From: Bradyrhizobium sp. PSBB068
Lineage (GTDB): Bacteria; Pseudomonadota; Alphaproteobacteria; Rhizobiales; Xanthobacteraceae
DNA: 64,000 nucleotides
Direction: 5' to 3'
Assembly: GCA_016839165.1 (NCBI GenBank)
Contig: CP069300.1
Span: forward strand, 7,450,001 to 7,514,000
In this document: piece after piece, positions 27,340-34,585 of the stretch
How the letters are laid out: every line of letters starts with the position of its first letter
Position numbering within the stretch: the stretch's first letter is position 1
The notes under the pieces: generated by a model
What the model saw: only the letters and a program-made list of their open reading frames with translations
Database searches by the model: none
What the model was told of the DNA's origin: nothing
Made by a program: the position numbers and the translations under genes

Positions 27340-28593
27340 TTAGCGCGGGGGCAGTTGGTTCGCCGCAACGATGGCGTCCGTGAGAACCTTCGACCGGTCC
27401 ACCGCCGCCAGGTCATAGAAGTCGATGAGAAAATCTCTGAGGGCGGACGTCCACTCCGTCGCGTCGAAGCTGCCTAGTTGGAACGACCGGCAAAAGCTGT
27501 CCTTTCGGATCGGTCCCGCATATTCCCCCGAAGGAAATTCGACACTGGGCACAAGCAGGTGCTGATTCGTCAGGCCGACTGCTCCGAACTCGACGGTAAA
27601 GGGCGGGCGGAGCTTGAGTTCTCTCTCGTAAACAAGACGGTGGTTCTCCAAAGCCGCCACGAACGCCTTTTCCACGCCGATCGCCGCGACAAATGACGGG
27701 TTGCCCGTTCTGAACGGCTCTTCGCTCGCGCCCCAAAGTTCGCCGGTCTCGAAGATCTGGGTGAAGCTTGTAATACCGTCGCCATGTGGCTGGAGATTGA
27801 TAGCGCCCCAGTCGTTGCGGTTGTGCGGGGACGTGATCACGCGCTGCAGCGGCATCAATCGCTGGGCGACCTCAATTGCCCGGCTCAAGCCGACACGTGG
27901 CTGATCCGCATAGGTCGGATAGAGCCGCAGAAAGATGGCCCGATTTCTTTTGAACCGCATCTCCTGCTCGCCGGGATAGCCGAAATTCACCAGCACATCG
28001 CCGGGCTGAAAGAAAAAGGCGGGCGGCCGGACCGGTGCGGTGGGCACAAACGGATTATCCGTGCGCGCTTTGCTGAGAATATTCTGGGCCATCAACCTCA
28101 TGATGGCTTCAAACTTTTCGGAGAGGACCGCCCGGGCTGCACGCCGTGCTCCGTCGGGGCTAGCGGGCGGCAAATCATACTGGGTGGGATGGCGAACATG
28201 ACCCAGGTCGAACGGCAGCTCAGTTGGCGCGCCATAATGTGTGTTCATGACCGGCATCATCGCCTCGAACGTCAGCGCGCGAAGCGCGTAGCCATATTCG
28301 GCCATGACGTTGGGGTTGGGGGTCAGCTTACCCGCGTCGGTTTGCGCGATGAAGGTCAGGTCCGGCACGAAAATGTCTGATGCGCCAATCTTTTTGAGGA
28401 TCGTTTCAGTCACCGGGGGCGTGCCCAGGATGCCCTCCGTATCCGCATCGACCTTAATCTCAACCGCCAGGGCATCATCGTCATTGATGCGCTTGGCGGC
28501 TTCGTCGAGAGCGCGACGGATGAAGTGTCGATTTCCTTTCTGATCCCGGTCGCTCTGCCAAGCGTAGAAGACCGTGATGATCCGTTTTGCCAT
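27340..28593 (-). CDS. TIR-like nucleotide-hydrolase-type protein, candidate defence effector
   Basis: The N terminus (1-130) of this 417-residue protein has the pattern FYAWQSD...NRHFIRRAL, a DADTEG segment, ASDIFVPDLTFIA and NPNVMAEYGYAL. This pattern occurs in a widespread prokaryotic TIR-like family. The remaining 280 residues have no recognised domain and may sense a trigger. It is the only gene on the minus strand in this part of the backbone, is less G+C-rich than its neighbours, and lies between ardC and parB, so it looks like inserted cargo. Effector function is an inference; catalytic residues are not established. Confidence 0.6.
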   Translation of the reverse strand: MAKRIITVFYAWQSDRDQKGNRHFIRRALDEAAKRINDDDALAVEIKVDADTEGILGTPPVTETILKKIGASDIFVPDLTFIAQTDAGKLTPNPNVMAEYGYALRALTFEAMMPVMNTHYGAPTELPFDLGHVRHPTQYDLPPASPDGARRAARAVLSEKFEAIMRLMAQNILSKARTDNPFVPTAPVRPPAFFFQPGDVLVNFGYPGEQEMRFKRNRAIFLRLYPTYADQPRVGLSRAIEVAQRLMPLQRVITSPHNRNDWGAINLQPHGDGITSFTQIFETGELWGASEEPFRTGNPSFVAAIGVEKAFVAALENHRLVYERELKLRPPFTVEFGAVGLTNQHLLVPSVEFPSGEYAGPIRKDSFCRSFQLGSFDATEWTSALRDFLIDFYDLAAVDRSKVLTDAIVAANQLPPR

Positions 28594-28762
28594 TACGCTT
28601 CATCCCCGACGAACGTGCCCTGACGCCATCTTAGCAATGGAGCGGCTCTTTAAGGGAGGTCCCGCGCGCCGCCTGTTCCTGCGGGCACCGGCGGCCGGGG
28701 GCTTCTACCGCGGCGCCAGGGCCCGCGCGGCGGTCCGAAAGGAAGAGGGCTGCGCCGGTCTT

Positions 28763-28811
28763 CGTGACGGGTTGGAAGCCGAGAGAGAGTCTCCCGGCGC
28801 CCGTCGCGGAG
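28763..28811 (+). promoter_or_regulatory. Structured leader of the parB-like gene
   Basis: The outer stem CGTGACGGG (28,763-28,771) with CCCGTCGCG (28,800-28,808) matches that of ardC. The inner hairpin GCCGAGAG (28,778-28,785) with CTCCCGGC (28,791-28,798), loop AGAGT, replaces a U-G by a C-G pair and has one A-C mismatch. GGAG at 28,808-28,811 again abuts the stem, 9 bp from the start codon. Confidence 0.65.
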
Positions 28812-28820
28812 TACATCCCG

Positions 28821-30962
28821 ATGGCTATCGCTGTTCAGAAGATCACCCTGTCGTCCTCGCGCGACATCCCCTTCAACAAGCTGGTTCTGTCCCAGTCCAA
28901 CGTCCGGCGCGTGAAGGCCGGCGTCTCCATCGAGGAGCTGGCCGAGGACATCGCAAGGCGCACCCTGCTTCAGAGCCTCAACGTCCGGCCGGTTCTCGAC
29001 GCCGAGGGCGCCGAGACCGGCATGTTCGAGATTCCGGCCGGCGGCCGCCGCTACCGGGCGCTCGAGCTGCTGGTGAAGCAGAAGCGGCTGGCGAAGACCG
29101 CGCCGGTTCCGTGCGTGGTCCGCGATCCTGGCACCGACATCCTCGGCGAGGACGATTCACTGGCCGAGAACATCCAGCGTGCGCCGTTGCATCCGCTCGA
29201 CCAGTTCCGCGCCTTCCAGGCCCTGCGTGAGAAGGGGCGCTCCGAGGAAGACATCGCCGCTGCATTCTTCGTCGGCGTGAATGTCGTGAAGCAGCGCCTG
29301 CGCCTGGCGTCGGTCTCGCCGACCCTGCTCGACCTCTACGCCGAGGACGGCATGTCGCTGGAGCAGTTGATGGCGTTCACTGTCACGTCCGACCACACAC
29401 GCCAAGAGCAGGTTTGGCAGGCCGTCTCCGGATCCTGGCAGAAGGAACCCTATCAGATCCGCCGCATGCTGACGGAGAAGACGGTGCGTGCCTCGGACCG
29501 CCGGGCAGTGTTCGTCGGTCTCGATGCCTACGAGGCGGCCGGTGGCGTAGTGCTGCGCGACTTGTTCCAGTCCGACGACGGCGGCTGGCTCGAAGACGTG
29601 GCGCTGCTCGATGGCCTCTTCACTGAGAAGCTGAAGACCGAGGCCGAGAAGATCGCGGCCGAAGGCTGGAAGTGGATCGAGGTCGCGGCCGACTTCCCCT
29701 ATGGCCACACGCGCGGACTCCGCGCGTTGGAGGGAGTTGCCGCCGATCTTTCGCCCGAGGAACAGGCGACGATCGACGCGCTCAACGCCGAATATGCCAA
29801 GCTCGAAGCCGAGTATGACGGGGCAGACGAGCTGCCCGACGAGGTGGACGAACGGCTCGGCGAAATCGAAACGGCGCTCGCCGCCTTCGACGATCGTCCC
29901 GTCACTTTCGACCCCACCGACACCGCCCGTGCCGGCGTCTTCGTCAGCATCGATTCCGAAGGTGCTCTGTCCGTCGACCGTGGCTACGTCCGTCCCGAGG
30001 ATGAGGCGCCCATCGTGGAGCCCGGACAGGAAGGCGATGATGAAACCGGCGCGGCAAGCCCAGATGGCGTGGAACCCGGCGCGCCGGTGATCCAGCGCGC
30101 GGTCATCACTATCGGCGGCCAAGTTTCCGAACCGGAGGACGAGGACGACGACGTGGTGAAGCCGCTGCCGGACCGCCTTGTGACCGAGCTGACTGCGGAA
30201 CGGACGCTGGCGCTGCGCGACAAGCTCGCGACCACGCCGTCGGTCGCGTTCCAGGCGGTTCTGCACAAGTTCTGCCTGGATGTCTTCTCGCGCTACTTCG
30301 CCTCCGGCAGCGCCATGGAGGTCGCCATTCGCAGCGTCACCTTCCCGATCCAGGCGCAGGGTCTGAAGGATACGCCGACGGCCAAGACGATCTCCGAACG
30401 CCACAAAAGCTGGGAGGAACGGCTGCCGAAGGATCGAGCCGATCTCTGGGACTGGCTCACCACCCTGACCGGCGACGACCAGGCCGCCCTCTTCGCGCAT
30501 TGCGCCTCGTTCGGGGTCAACGCGCTCTACGAGAAGGCCGACCGCTACGGTGCCGGCATTTCGTCCCACGGTGTCGAGCATCGCATCGGCGAGGCCAACC
30601 GCATCGCCCGGGCCGTCGGTCTCGACATGGTGGAGGCCGGATGGCGTCCGACCGTCGAGAACTATCTCGGCCGCGTGCCGAAGCGCCGCATCCTGGAAGC
30701 GGTTCGCGAAGGCGCAGGCGAGCGTGCCGCCCAGCTCATCGACCATCTGAAGAAGGGCGACATGGCCAAGGAGGCCGAGCGGCTTCTCGCCGACAGCTTC
30801 TGGCTGCCTGAGCCGCTGCGCACCGTCGACGACGACGCGCCGTCGGTCGATCAGGTCGGCGACGAAGGCGAGGCCGAGGCGCTGCCGGAATTCCTCGCCG
30901 GAGACGACGACGAGCCTTCAGAGCAAGCAGAAGACGAGCCGCAGACGATCGCGGCTGAGTAA
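28821..30962 (+). CDS. Large ParB/Srx-domain DNA-binding protein
   Basis: This 713-residue ParB-like protein is found in ICE and plasmid backbones. The ParB N-terminal nuclease-like domain (about 12-115) includes PFNKLVLSQSNVR, GGRRYRAL and the ENIQRAPL motif. A KorB/ParB-type HTH (about 120-190; FFVGVNVVKQRLRLASVSP) follows. The long C-terminal half has a coiled-coil segment (near 310-345) and an acidic tail, without a domain I know. Start 28,821 is chosen because the ribosome site GGAG and the conserved leader precede it; an in-frame ATG 57 nt upstream lies inside the leader hairpin. It may work with the ParA at 46,788. Confidence 0.82.
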   Translation: MAIAVQKITLSSSRDIPFNKLVLSQSNVRRVKAGVSIEELAEDIARRTLLQSLNVRPVLDAEGAETGMFEIPAGGRRYRALELLVKQKRLAKTAPVPCVVRDPGTDILGEDDSLAENIQRAPLHPLDQFRAFQALREKGRSEEDIAAAFFVGVNVVKQRLRLASVSPTLLDLYAEDGMSLEQLMAFTVTSDHTRQEQVWQAVSGSWQKEPYQIRRMLTEKTVRASDRRAVFVGLDAYEAAGGVVLRDLFQSDDGGWLEDVALLDGLFTEKLKTEAEKIAAEGWKWIEVAADFPYGHTRGLRALEGVAADLSPEEQATIDALNAEYAKLEAEYDGADELPDEVDERLGEIETALAAFDDRPVTFDPTDTARAGVFVSIDSEGALSVDRGYVRPEDEAPIVEPGQEGDDETGAASPDGVEPGAPVIQRAVITIGGQVSEPEDEDDDVVKPLPDRLVTELTAERTLALRDKLATTPSVAFQAVLHKFCLDVFSRYFASGSAMEVAIRSVTFPIQAQGLKDTPTAKTISERHKSWEERLPKDRADLWDWLTTLTGDDQAALFAHCASFGVNALYEKADRYGAGISSHGVEHRIGEANRIARAVGLDMVEAGWRPTVENYLGRVPKRRILEAVREGAGERAAQLIDHLKKGDMAKEAERLLADSFWLPEPLRTVDDDAPSVDQVGDEGEAEALPEFLAGDDDEPSEQAEDEPQTIAAE

Positions 30963-30970
30963 CCCGATCG

Positions 30971-30996
30971 CGCGGGGCGGTTTCGGCCGTCCCGCG
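30971..30996 (+). terminator. Hairpin after parB-like gene
   Basis: CGCGGGGCGG (30,971-30,980) pairs with CCGTCCCGCG (30,987-30,996) over 10 bp with one G-U, six-base loop. It starts 8 bp after the stop codon and is followed by a weak pyrimidine run. It is probably a terminator or attenuator. Confidence 0.55.
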
Positions 30997-31022
30997 CATC
31001 CTTTCCCCTCAACCAATCCGAC

Positions 31023-31049
31023 AGCCCCGCCCACGCGCCGGGCGCTTTT
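31023..31049 (+). terminator. GC hairpin with T-run before DUF6878-like gene
   Basis: AGCCCCG (31,023-31,029) pairs, with one bulge, with CGGGCGCT (31,039-31,046), followed by four T residues. It belongs to a set of three similar hairpins (also near 32,158 and 32,912), each just upstream of a small backbone gene. Confidence 0.4.
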
Positions 31050-31065
31050 GTTTCAGGAAACCACC

Positions 31066-31545
31066 ATGACCAACACATCCGACACCACGTCTGAATCCCA
31101 GGCTCCGCTTTCCGAATGGGAGATGAAGGCCGCGGCCCGAGCCAAGCTTGATGCCGAACTGTTTGCCCTCAACAAGACCGCGCTACTCGACGCACTGGCG
31201 TTCGCCGGCATCACCCGCGTCGTCGTCAGCTTCGACGGCTACGGCGACTCCGGTCAGATCGAAAATGTGGAAGCTCAGGCCGGCGACGATTCCGTCACCA
31301 TGCCTGGCGCGACCATCGAATTCGCCGAGGCCGTCGGGGACCAGACCGAGCCGAAGCGCTCGTCGGTGAGCATCTCCGACGCCGTCGAGAGCCTGGCCTA
31401 TGACGTTCTCGAAAAGACGCATTGCGGCTGGGAGAATGGCGACGGCGCTTATGGCGACGTCATCTTCGATGTCGCGGAAGGCGCGATCACGCTCGATTAC
31501 AACGAGCGCTACACCGCCTCCGAAAACCACACCCACACCTTCTGA
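31066..31545 (+). CDS. Conserved ICE protein, DUF6878-like
   Basis: This 159-residue acidic, soluble protein of unknown function is found in alphaproteobacterial ICE backbones; I recall the family as DUF6878, but not with certainty. The N-terminal helix is charged (SEWEMKAAARAKLDAELFA), and VVVSFDGYGDSGQIE and HCGWENGDGAYGDV are conserved-looking blocks. ATG 31,066 fits better than an upstream TTG within the hairpin. It begins a run of eight small backbone genes transcribed together. Confidence 0.7.
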   Translation: MTNTSDTTSESQAPLSEWEMKAAARAKLDAELFALNKTALLDALAFAGITRVVVSFDGYGDSGQIENVEAQAGDDSVTMPGATIEFAEAVGDQTEPKRSSVSISDAVESLAYDVLEKTHCGWENGDGAYGDVIFDVAEGAITLDYNERYTASENHTHTF

Positions 31546-31555
31546 GGAGGCGGCC

Positions 31556-31933
31556 ATGGGACACTGCTATCACCACGCCCTCTCGTCGGTCAGGAAATGG
31601 GGCGGGACCGCTGAAGACTACCTGCCGCTGCACCAATGGTTCGATGAGTCGAAGGCGATCACCGCCGACTTCCGCCACCGGGCGCTGCGGCATCACGCCG
31701 AAGGCATTTTCATGCTGGAACGCTTCTTCGGCCCGACGATCACGATCTCGACCGGCCGCGTCGTGCCTGTGCGCCTGATCGGCGAACAGCACGTCGTTGA
31801 GGATCTTGGTTTCATTCCGAGCTTCGCCGACTGGGTGCGCTGCATCCGACCCGAACCCTGGATGGGCCGCGCGCAGCCGATCCACAAACTCGTCGATCCG
31901 TTCGCGGTGGTCGGCTCAGCCGCCGGAGGCTGA
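31556..31933 (+). CDS. Conserved ICE protein, DUF6915-like
   Basis: This 125-residue soluble protein begins MGHCYHHALSSVRKWGG and contains RHHAEGIFMLERFFG and LGFIPSFADWVRCI. The His-rich first half could bind a metal. As I recall, the family (DUF6915) has no known function. The ribosome site GAGGAGG starts right at the preceding stop codon, so the two genes are probably translated in tandem. Confidence 0.65.
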   Translation: MGHCYHHALSSVRKWGGTAEDYLPLHQWFDESKAITADFRHRALRHHAEGIFMLERFFGPTITISTGRVVPVRLIGEQHVVEDLGFIPSFADWVRCIRPEPWMGRAQPIHKLVDPFAVVGSAAGG

Positions 31934-31934
31934 G

Positions 31935-32129
31935 ATGTACGGAACCTATCTCCGCCTCGACGTCACGGTTCATGACGGATGGCGGGCCGTCGTGCGCGCC
32001 GCTGCGCGCAAGCTGAAGCCGCGCGCCCGCCGTGATCCGGCGCTCAGAGGCGAGCGTCATCGTTTCTATCGCCAGATGCTCGCCTACCACGATCAGGCCC
32101 AGGAGATGGTTCGAGCCTGGCGCCTCTGA
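31935..32129 (+). CDS. Small basic conserved ICE protein
   Basis: A 64-residue, strongly basic product begins MYGTYLRLDVTVHDGW and ends in a helical Arg-rich part (RRDPALRGERHRFYRQML). Its start lies 1 bp after the preceding stop codon, and GGAGG at 31,925-31,929 overlaps that gene's last codons and could serve as the ribosome site. Function unknown; size and charge would suit nucleic-acid binding. Confidence 0.6.
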   Translation: MYGTYLRLDVTVHDGWRAVVRAAARKLKPRARRDPALRGERHRFYRQMLAYHDQAQEMVRAWRL

Positions 32130-32157
32130 CGCCGCATTACATGCTTCGTTTCCACCC

Positions 32158-32181
32158 AAAGCCCGCCCCAGCCGGGCTTTT
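32158..32181 (+). terminator. Rho-independent-like hairpin
   Basis: AAAGCCCG (32,158-32,165) and CGGGCTTT (32,173-32,180) form a perfect 8-bp stem with loop CCCCAGC, ending in a run of four T residues. It sits between the preceding small gene and the ribosome site of the next, a classic intrinsic terminator shape within an apparent operon. Confidence 0.6.
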
Positions 32182-32200
32182 CGCATTTCTGGAGGTCATC

Positions 32201-32617
32201 ATGCCAATCTTCACGATCGAAGCTACCTACCGGATTCCGATCTACCGCCAGCGCGGCTACGAAGCCGATACACTCGCGGAAGCCTGCCGCCTCGCCATCG
32301 AAGACGATGATTGGGAAGGGCAGAAAGAGGACTACGAAACCGCCGGCGAGACCTATGTGACCGGCATCTGGCCGGGCGACGTATCGCCATACAGCGTCCC
32401 GGCGCTCCCCGTTCCCTCGCACCTCGGCGAGAGCCTCCAGCGCAAGGCCGAGCACTTCGAAGTCCTGCTCGGCTTGCTCAAGATCTTCGCCCACGCACCC
32501 GAGGGTGATCCGGCGGACGATCTGGCCTGGCGACAACGCGCGCACGCCGCGATCACCAAGGCCGAAGCGATCCTCGCCGGGGCGCGCGATCCCGACGGTG
32601 ATGGAGGCACGTCGTGA
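32201..32617 (+). CDS. Conserved ICE protein, unknown function
   Basis: This 138-residue protein starts MPIFTIEATYRIPIYRQRGY and continues with a repeated-looking TLAEACRLAIEDDDW helix and a C-terminal helical part (AWRQRAHAAITKAEAIL). CTGGAGG lies 5 bp before ATG 32,201. The pattern of strands then an EAC/A-rich helix resembles the N terminus of the next gene product (TLEAATDAEAIEKAKASA), so the two may be related folds. It overlaps the next gene by 4 nt. Confidence 0.6.
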   Translation: MPIFTIEATYRIPIYRQRGYEADTLAEACRLAIEDDDWEGQKEDYETAGETYVTGIWPGDVSPYSVPALPVPSHLGESLQRKAEHFEVLLGLLKIFAHAPEGDPADDLAWRQRAHAAITKAEAILAGARDPDGDGGTS

Positions 32618-32886
32618 CCGAATACATCGTCAAGATCACCTTCTGGCTGCGCGCCTTCGACAGCGTGACGCTCGAAGCCGCGACTGACGCCGAGGCCATC
32701 GAGAAGGCGAAGGCCTCCGCACGGATCGCGATGGAATCCATCGCATACCCCGAGCACATCGACACTGACGAACGGCGCGAGGGCGTCATCGCCTACATCG
32801 ACCGGATCGATCCGGACGGTCATGAGCCCGTCATCGAGGATGCCGAGTTCGACGACGACCGTATCCACGGTCCGCCCGCCGCCTGA
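32614..32886 (+). CDS. Conserved small ICE protein, unknown function
   Basis: A 90-residue acidic protein starts with GTG (32,614) that overlaps the preceding stop. It opens with a beta strand (EYIVKITFWLRAFDSVTLEA), then the helix DAEAIEKAKASARIAME, and ends in an acidic tail. No known domain. Translational coupling with the preceding gene suggests a shared role. Confidence 0.6.
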   Translation: MTEYIVKITFWLRAFDSVTLEAATDAEAIEKAKASARIAMESIAYPEHIDTDERREGVIAYIDRIDPDGHEPVIEDAEFDDDRIHGPPAA

Positions 32887-32911
32887 TCCCAAACACACAC
32901 AAACCCACCCG

Positions 32912-32935
32912 AAGCCCGGCCCCGCGCCGGGTTTT
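32912..32935 (+). terminator. Rho-independent-like hairpin
   Basis: AAGCCCGG (32,912-32,919) pairs with CCGGGTTT (32,927-32,934) with one G-U, loop CCCCGCG, followed by T residues. It is nearly the same as the hairpin at 32,158. Confidence 0.6.
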
Positions 32936-32955
32936 CGCCTTTTACGGAGACTGCC

Positions 32956-33366
32956 ATGGCCGACTATTTCACCCATTTCTCGTGCCTTCTCGATGTCGGC
33001 ACGCCCGAGAACGCGGCCCGCGCCCTCGACCTCTACGCCAACGCACCCGAGGACGAAGATGGCCTTGGCTTCTCGGACGGCTTCGACCTTTCCATCCAGA
33101 GCGATGGCGGAGCAGAGCTTTGGATTCACGACGACTGCTCGGGCGATCCCGAGCGGGTGATCGAATTCGTCCTGCTCTGCGCGGAGCAATTCGACCTCAA
33201 AGGTCTTTGGGGGTTCGAGTACGCCAACACATGCTCGCGTCCGCGCCTGGACGCCTTCGGTGGTGGCGCGCATGTCATCGACCTCGGCGTCCGCGAGACC
33301 ATCTGTTGGGTCAGCACCAACGAATGGCTCGTCATCGCTCTCGACGGAGGCGATCCCGATGCCTGA
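32956..33366 (+). CDS. Conserved ICE protein, unknown function
   Basis: The 136-residue acidic protein begins MADYFTHFSCLLDVGTPENA and has ELWIHDDCSGDPERVIEFVLLC and a C-terminal ICWVSTNEWLVIAL. The compact alternation of strands and helices with conserved aromatic residues suggests a small globular domain, but I recognise no family function. It overlaps the next gene by 8 nt. Confidence 0.65.
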   Translation: MADYFTHFSCLLDVGTPENAARALDLYANAPEDEDGLGFSDGFDLSIQSDGGAELWIHDDCSGDPERVIEFVLLCAEQFDLKGLWGFEYANTCSRPRLDAFGGGAHVIDLGVRETICWVSTNEWLVIALDGGDPDA

Positions 33367-34003
33367 GATCATAGAAACCACCGTCTATCGCCTGGACGAA
33401 CTTTCCGACGAGGCGAAGGACAAAGCCCGCGCATGGTATCGGCAAGTCGGCCTCGACCATGACTGGTTCGAGTTCGTCTATGACGATTTTGAACGGATCT
33501 GCGCCATCCTCGGCGTCGACCTAAAGACCGTGCCGGTCCGTCTCTATGGCGGCGGCACGGGGCAAAAGCCCTGCATCTGGTTCTCGGGCTTTTGGAGTCA
33601 CGGCGATGGTGCCTGTTTCGAGGGGCGCTACAGCCACGCGACCGGCGCGCCGCGGGCGATCCGCGATCATGCGCCGAAGGACAATGAGCTCCATCGGATC
33701 GCCGATGTCCTTCAGGCAATCCAGCGCCGGAACTTCTACCAGCTCCACGCCACCGTGACGCATCGCGACCGCTACTACCACGAATACAGCATGGCGATCT
33801 CGGTCGAACGCGACAGCCCGACCCGGCAAGACATGACCGCTGACACGGAGGAAATCGTCATCGAGGCGCTGCGCGATCTCGCCCGTTGGCTCTATCGCCA
33901 GCTCGAGCGCGAATACGACTATCTCGCCTCGGACGAGTCCGTCGACGATGCCATCACCGCCAACGCTTACACCTTCGCCGCAGCCGGCCACCGTTTCGGC
34001 TGA
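33359..34003 (+). CDS. Conserved ICE protein, annotated elsewhere as TA-system antitoxin
   Basis: This 214-residue protein begins MPEIIETTVYRLDELSDEAK. Homologues are often labelled 'antitoxin of toxin-antitoxin stability system', but no toxin gene is adjacent and the size is large for an antitoxin. Features are a helical N terminus, VRLYGGGTGQKPCIWFSGFW in the middle, and a C-terminal helix pair with LARWLYRQLEREYDYL. The label is from memory and the function should be regarded as unknown. Confidence 0.6.
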   Translation: MPEIIETTVYRLDELSDEAKDKARAWYRQVGLDHDWFEFVYDDFERICAILGVDLKTVPVRLYGGGTGQKPCIWFSGFWSHGDGACFEGRYSHATGAPRAIRDHAPKDNELHRIADVLQAIQRRNFYQLHATVTHRDRYYHEYSMAISVERDSPTRQDMTADTEEIVIEALRDLARWLYRQLEREYDYLASDESVDDAITANAYTFAAAGHRFG

Positions 34004-34116
34004 TCGTCGGCATTTCGCTCTCCGAACCTTGTGACGCAGCCCACGACCCTCGGGCGTGTCTTGCCTGGACGTCGCGCTGCGCCGGTCAACGGGCAAGCCG
34101 TTTCCGCGCGGGGCGC

Positions 34117-34488
34117 GTGACCGTCGCCGCTCTACGCCGTCCGTCGCCGAGACCGCCCAACGGATCGGAGGCGAAGCAGATCTGCAAGGTTCTCAACAAG
34201 CGAGTGACTGGCGTTCCAGCCGGAGCCGTCTACATCGGTCGCGGCAGCAAATGGGGCAATCCGTTTCGGATTGGCCCCGACGGCGATCGGGCCGCCGTCA
34301 TCGTGAAGCACGAACGCTGGCTCGCAGATCAGCACCATCTGCTGCGCGCGCTCGACGAGCTGCGCGGTCGCGACCTCGTCTGCTTCTGCGCGCCGCTCCC
34401 CTGCCACGGCGATCTCCTATATCGGCTGGCCAACGCCAGCCGCGACGAGCGGATCGCGTGGTGGCGGTCCGTGAAGGTGGCGGCGTGA
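34117..34488 (+). CDS. DUF4326 domain protein
   Basis: The conserved part is VPAGAVYIGRGSKWGNPF...DLVCFCAPLPCHGDLLYRLAN, the full DUF4326 domain of about 90 residues with a CxC and a following CHG. These small proteins are common in phages and mobile elements and have no settled function. The true start is unclear: GTG 34,117 is the most upstream reasonable choice, while the domain itself begins about 60 nt later. It ends just before the leader of the large helicase gene. Confidence 0.7.
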   Translation: MTVAALRRPSPRPPNGSEAKQICKVLNKRVTGVPAGAVYIGRGSKWGNPFRIGPDGDRAAVIVKHERWLADQHHLLRALDELRGRDLVCFCAPLPCHGDLLYRLANASRDERIAWWRSVKVAA

Positions 34489-34508
34489 TGAGAGGAAGAG
34501 GGCGGCCG

Positions 34509-34559
34509 GGACGGGTTTGAGCCGGTGCGGTCGAAGAGAGAGCGCCGACCGGCTCGTCC
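34509..34559 (+). promoter_or_regulatory. Structured leader of the strawberry notch-type gene
   Basis: GGAC (34,509-34,512) pairs with GTCC (34,556-34,559) around an inner 8-bp stem, GAGCCGGT (34,519-34,526) with ACCGGCTC (34,548-34,555). The apical loop contains AGAGAGAG. It shares ACGGGTT and the purine loop with the ardC and parB leaders, and all are preceded by purine-rich tracts. Confidence 0.55.
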
Positions 34560-34585
34560 GCTCCCGCTCTCCCGAGGCTCCCTTC

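Noticed and set aside
29157..30746. Long open frame opposite the parB-like gene (529 codons)
   Set aside because: Antisense artefact of G+C-rich codon usage; no ribosome site or conserved motif.
33359..34488. Toxin-antitoxin pair formed with the DUF4326 gene
   Set aside because: The antitoxin label comes only from remembered annotations; DUF4326 shows no toxin signature and the genes are not overlapping.
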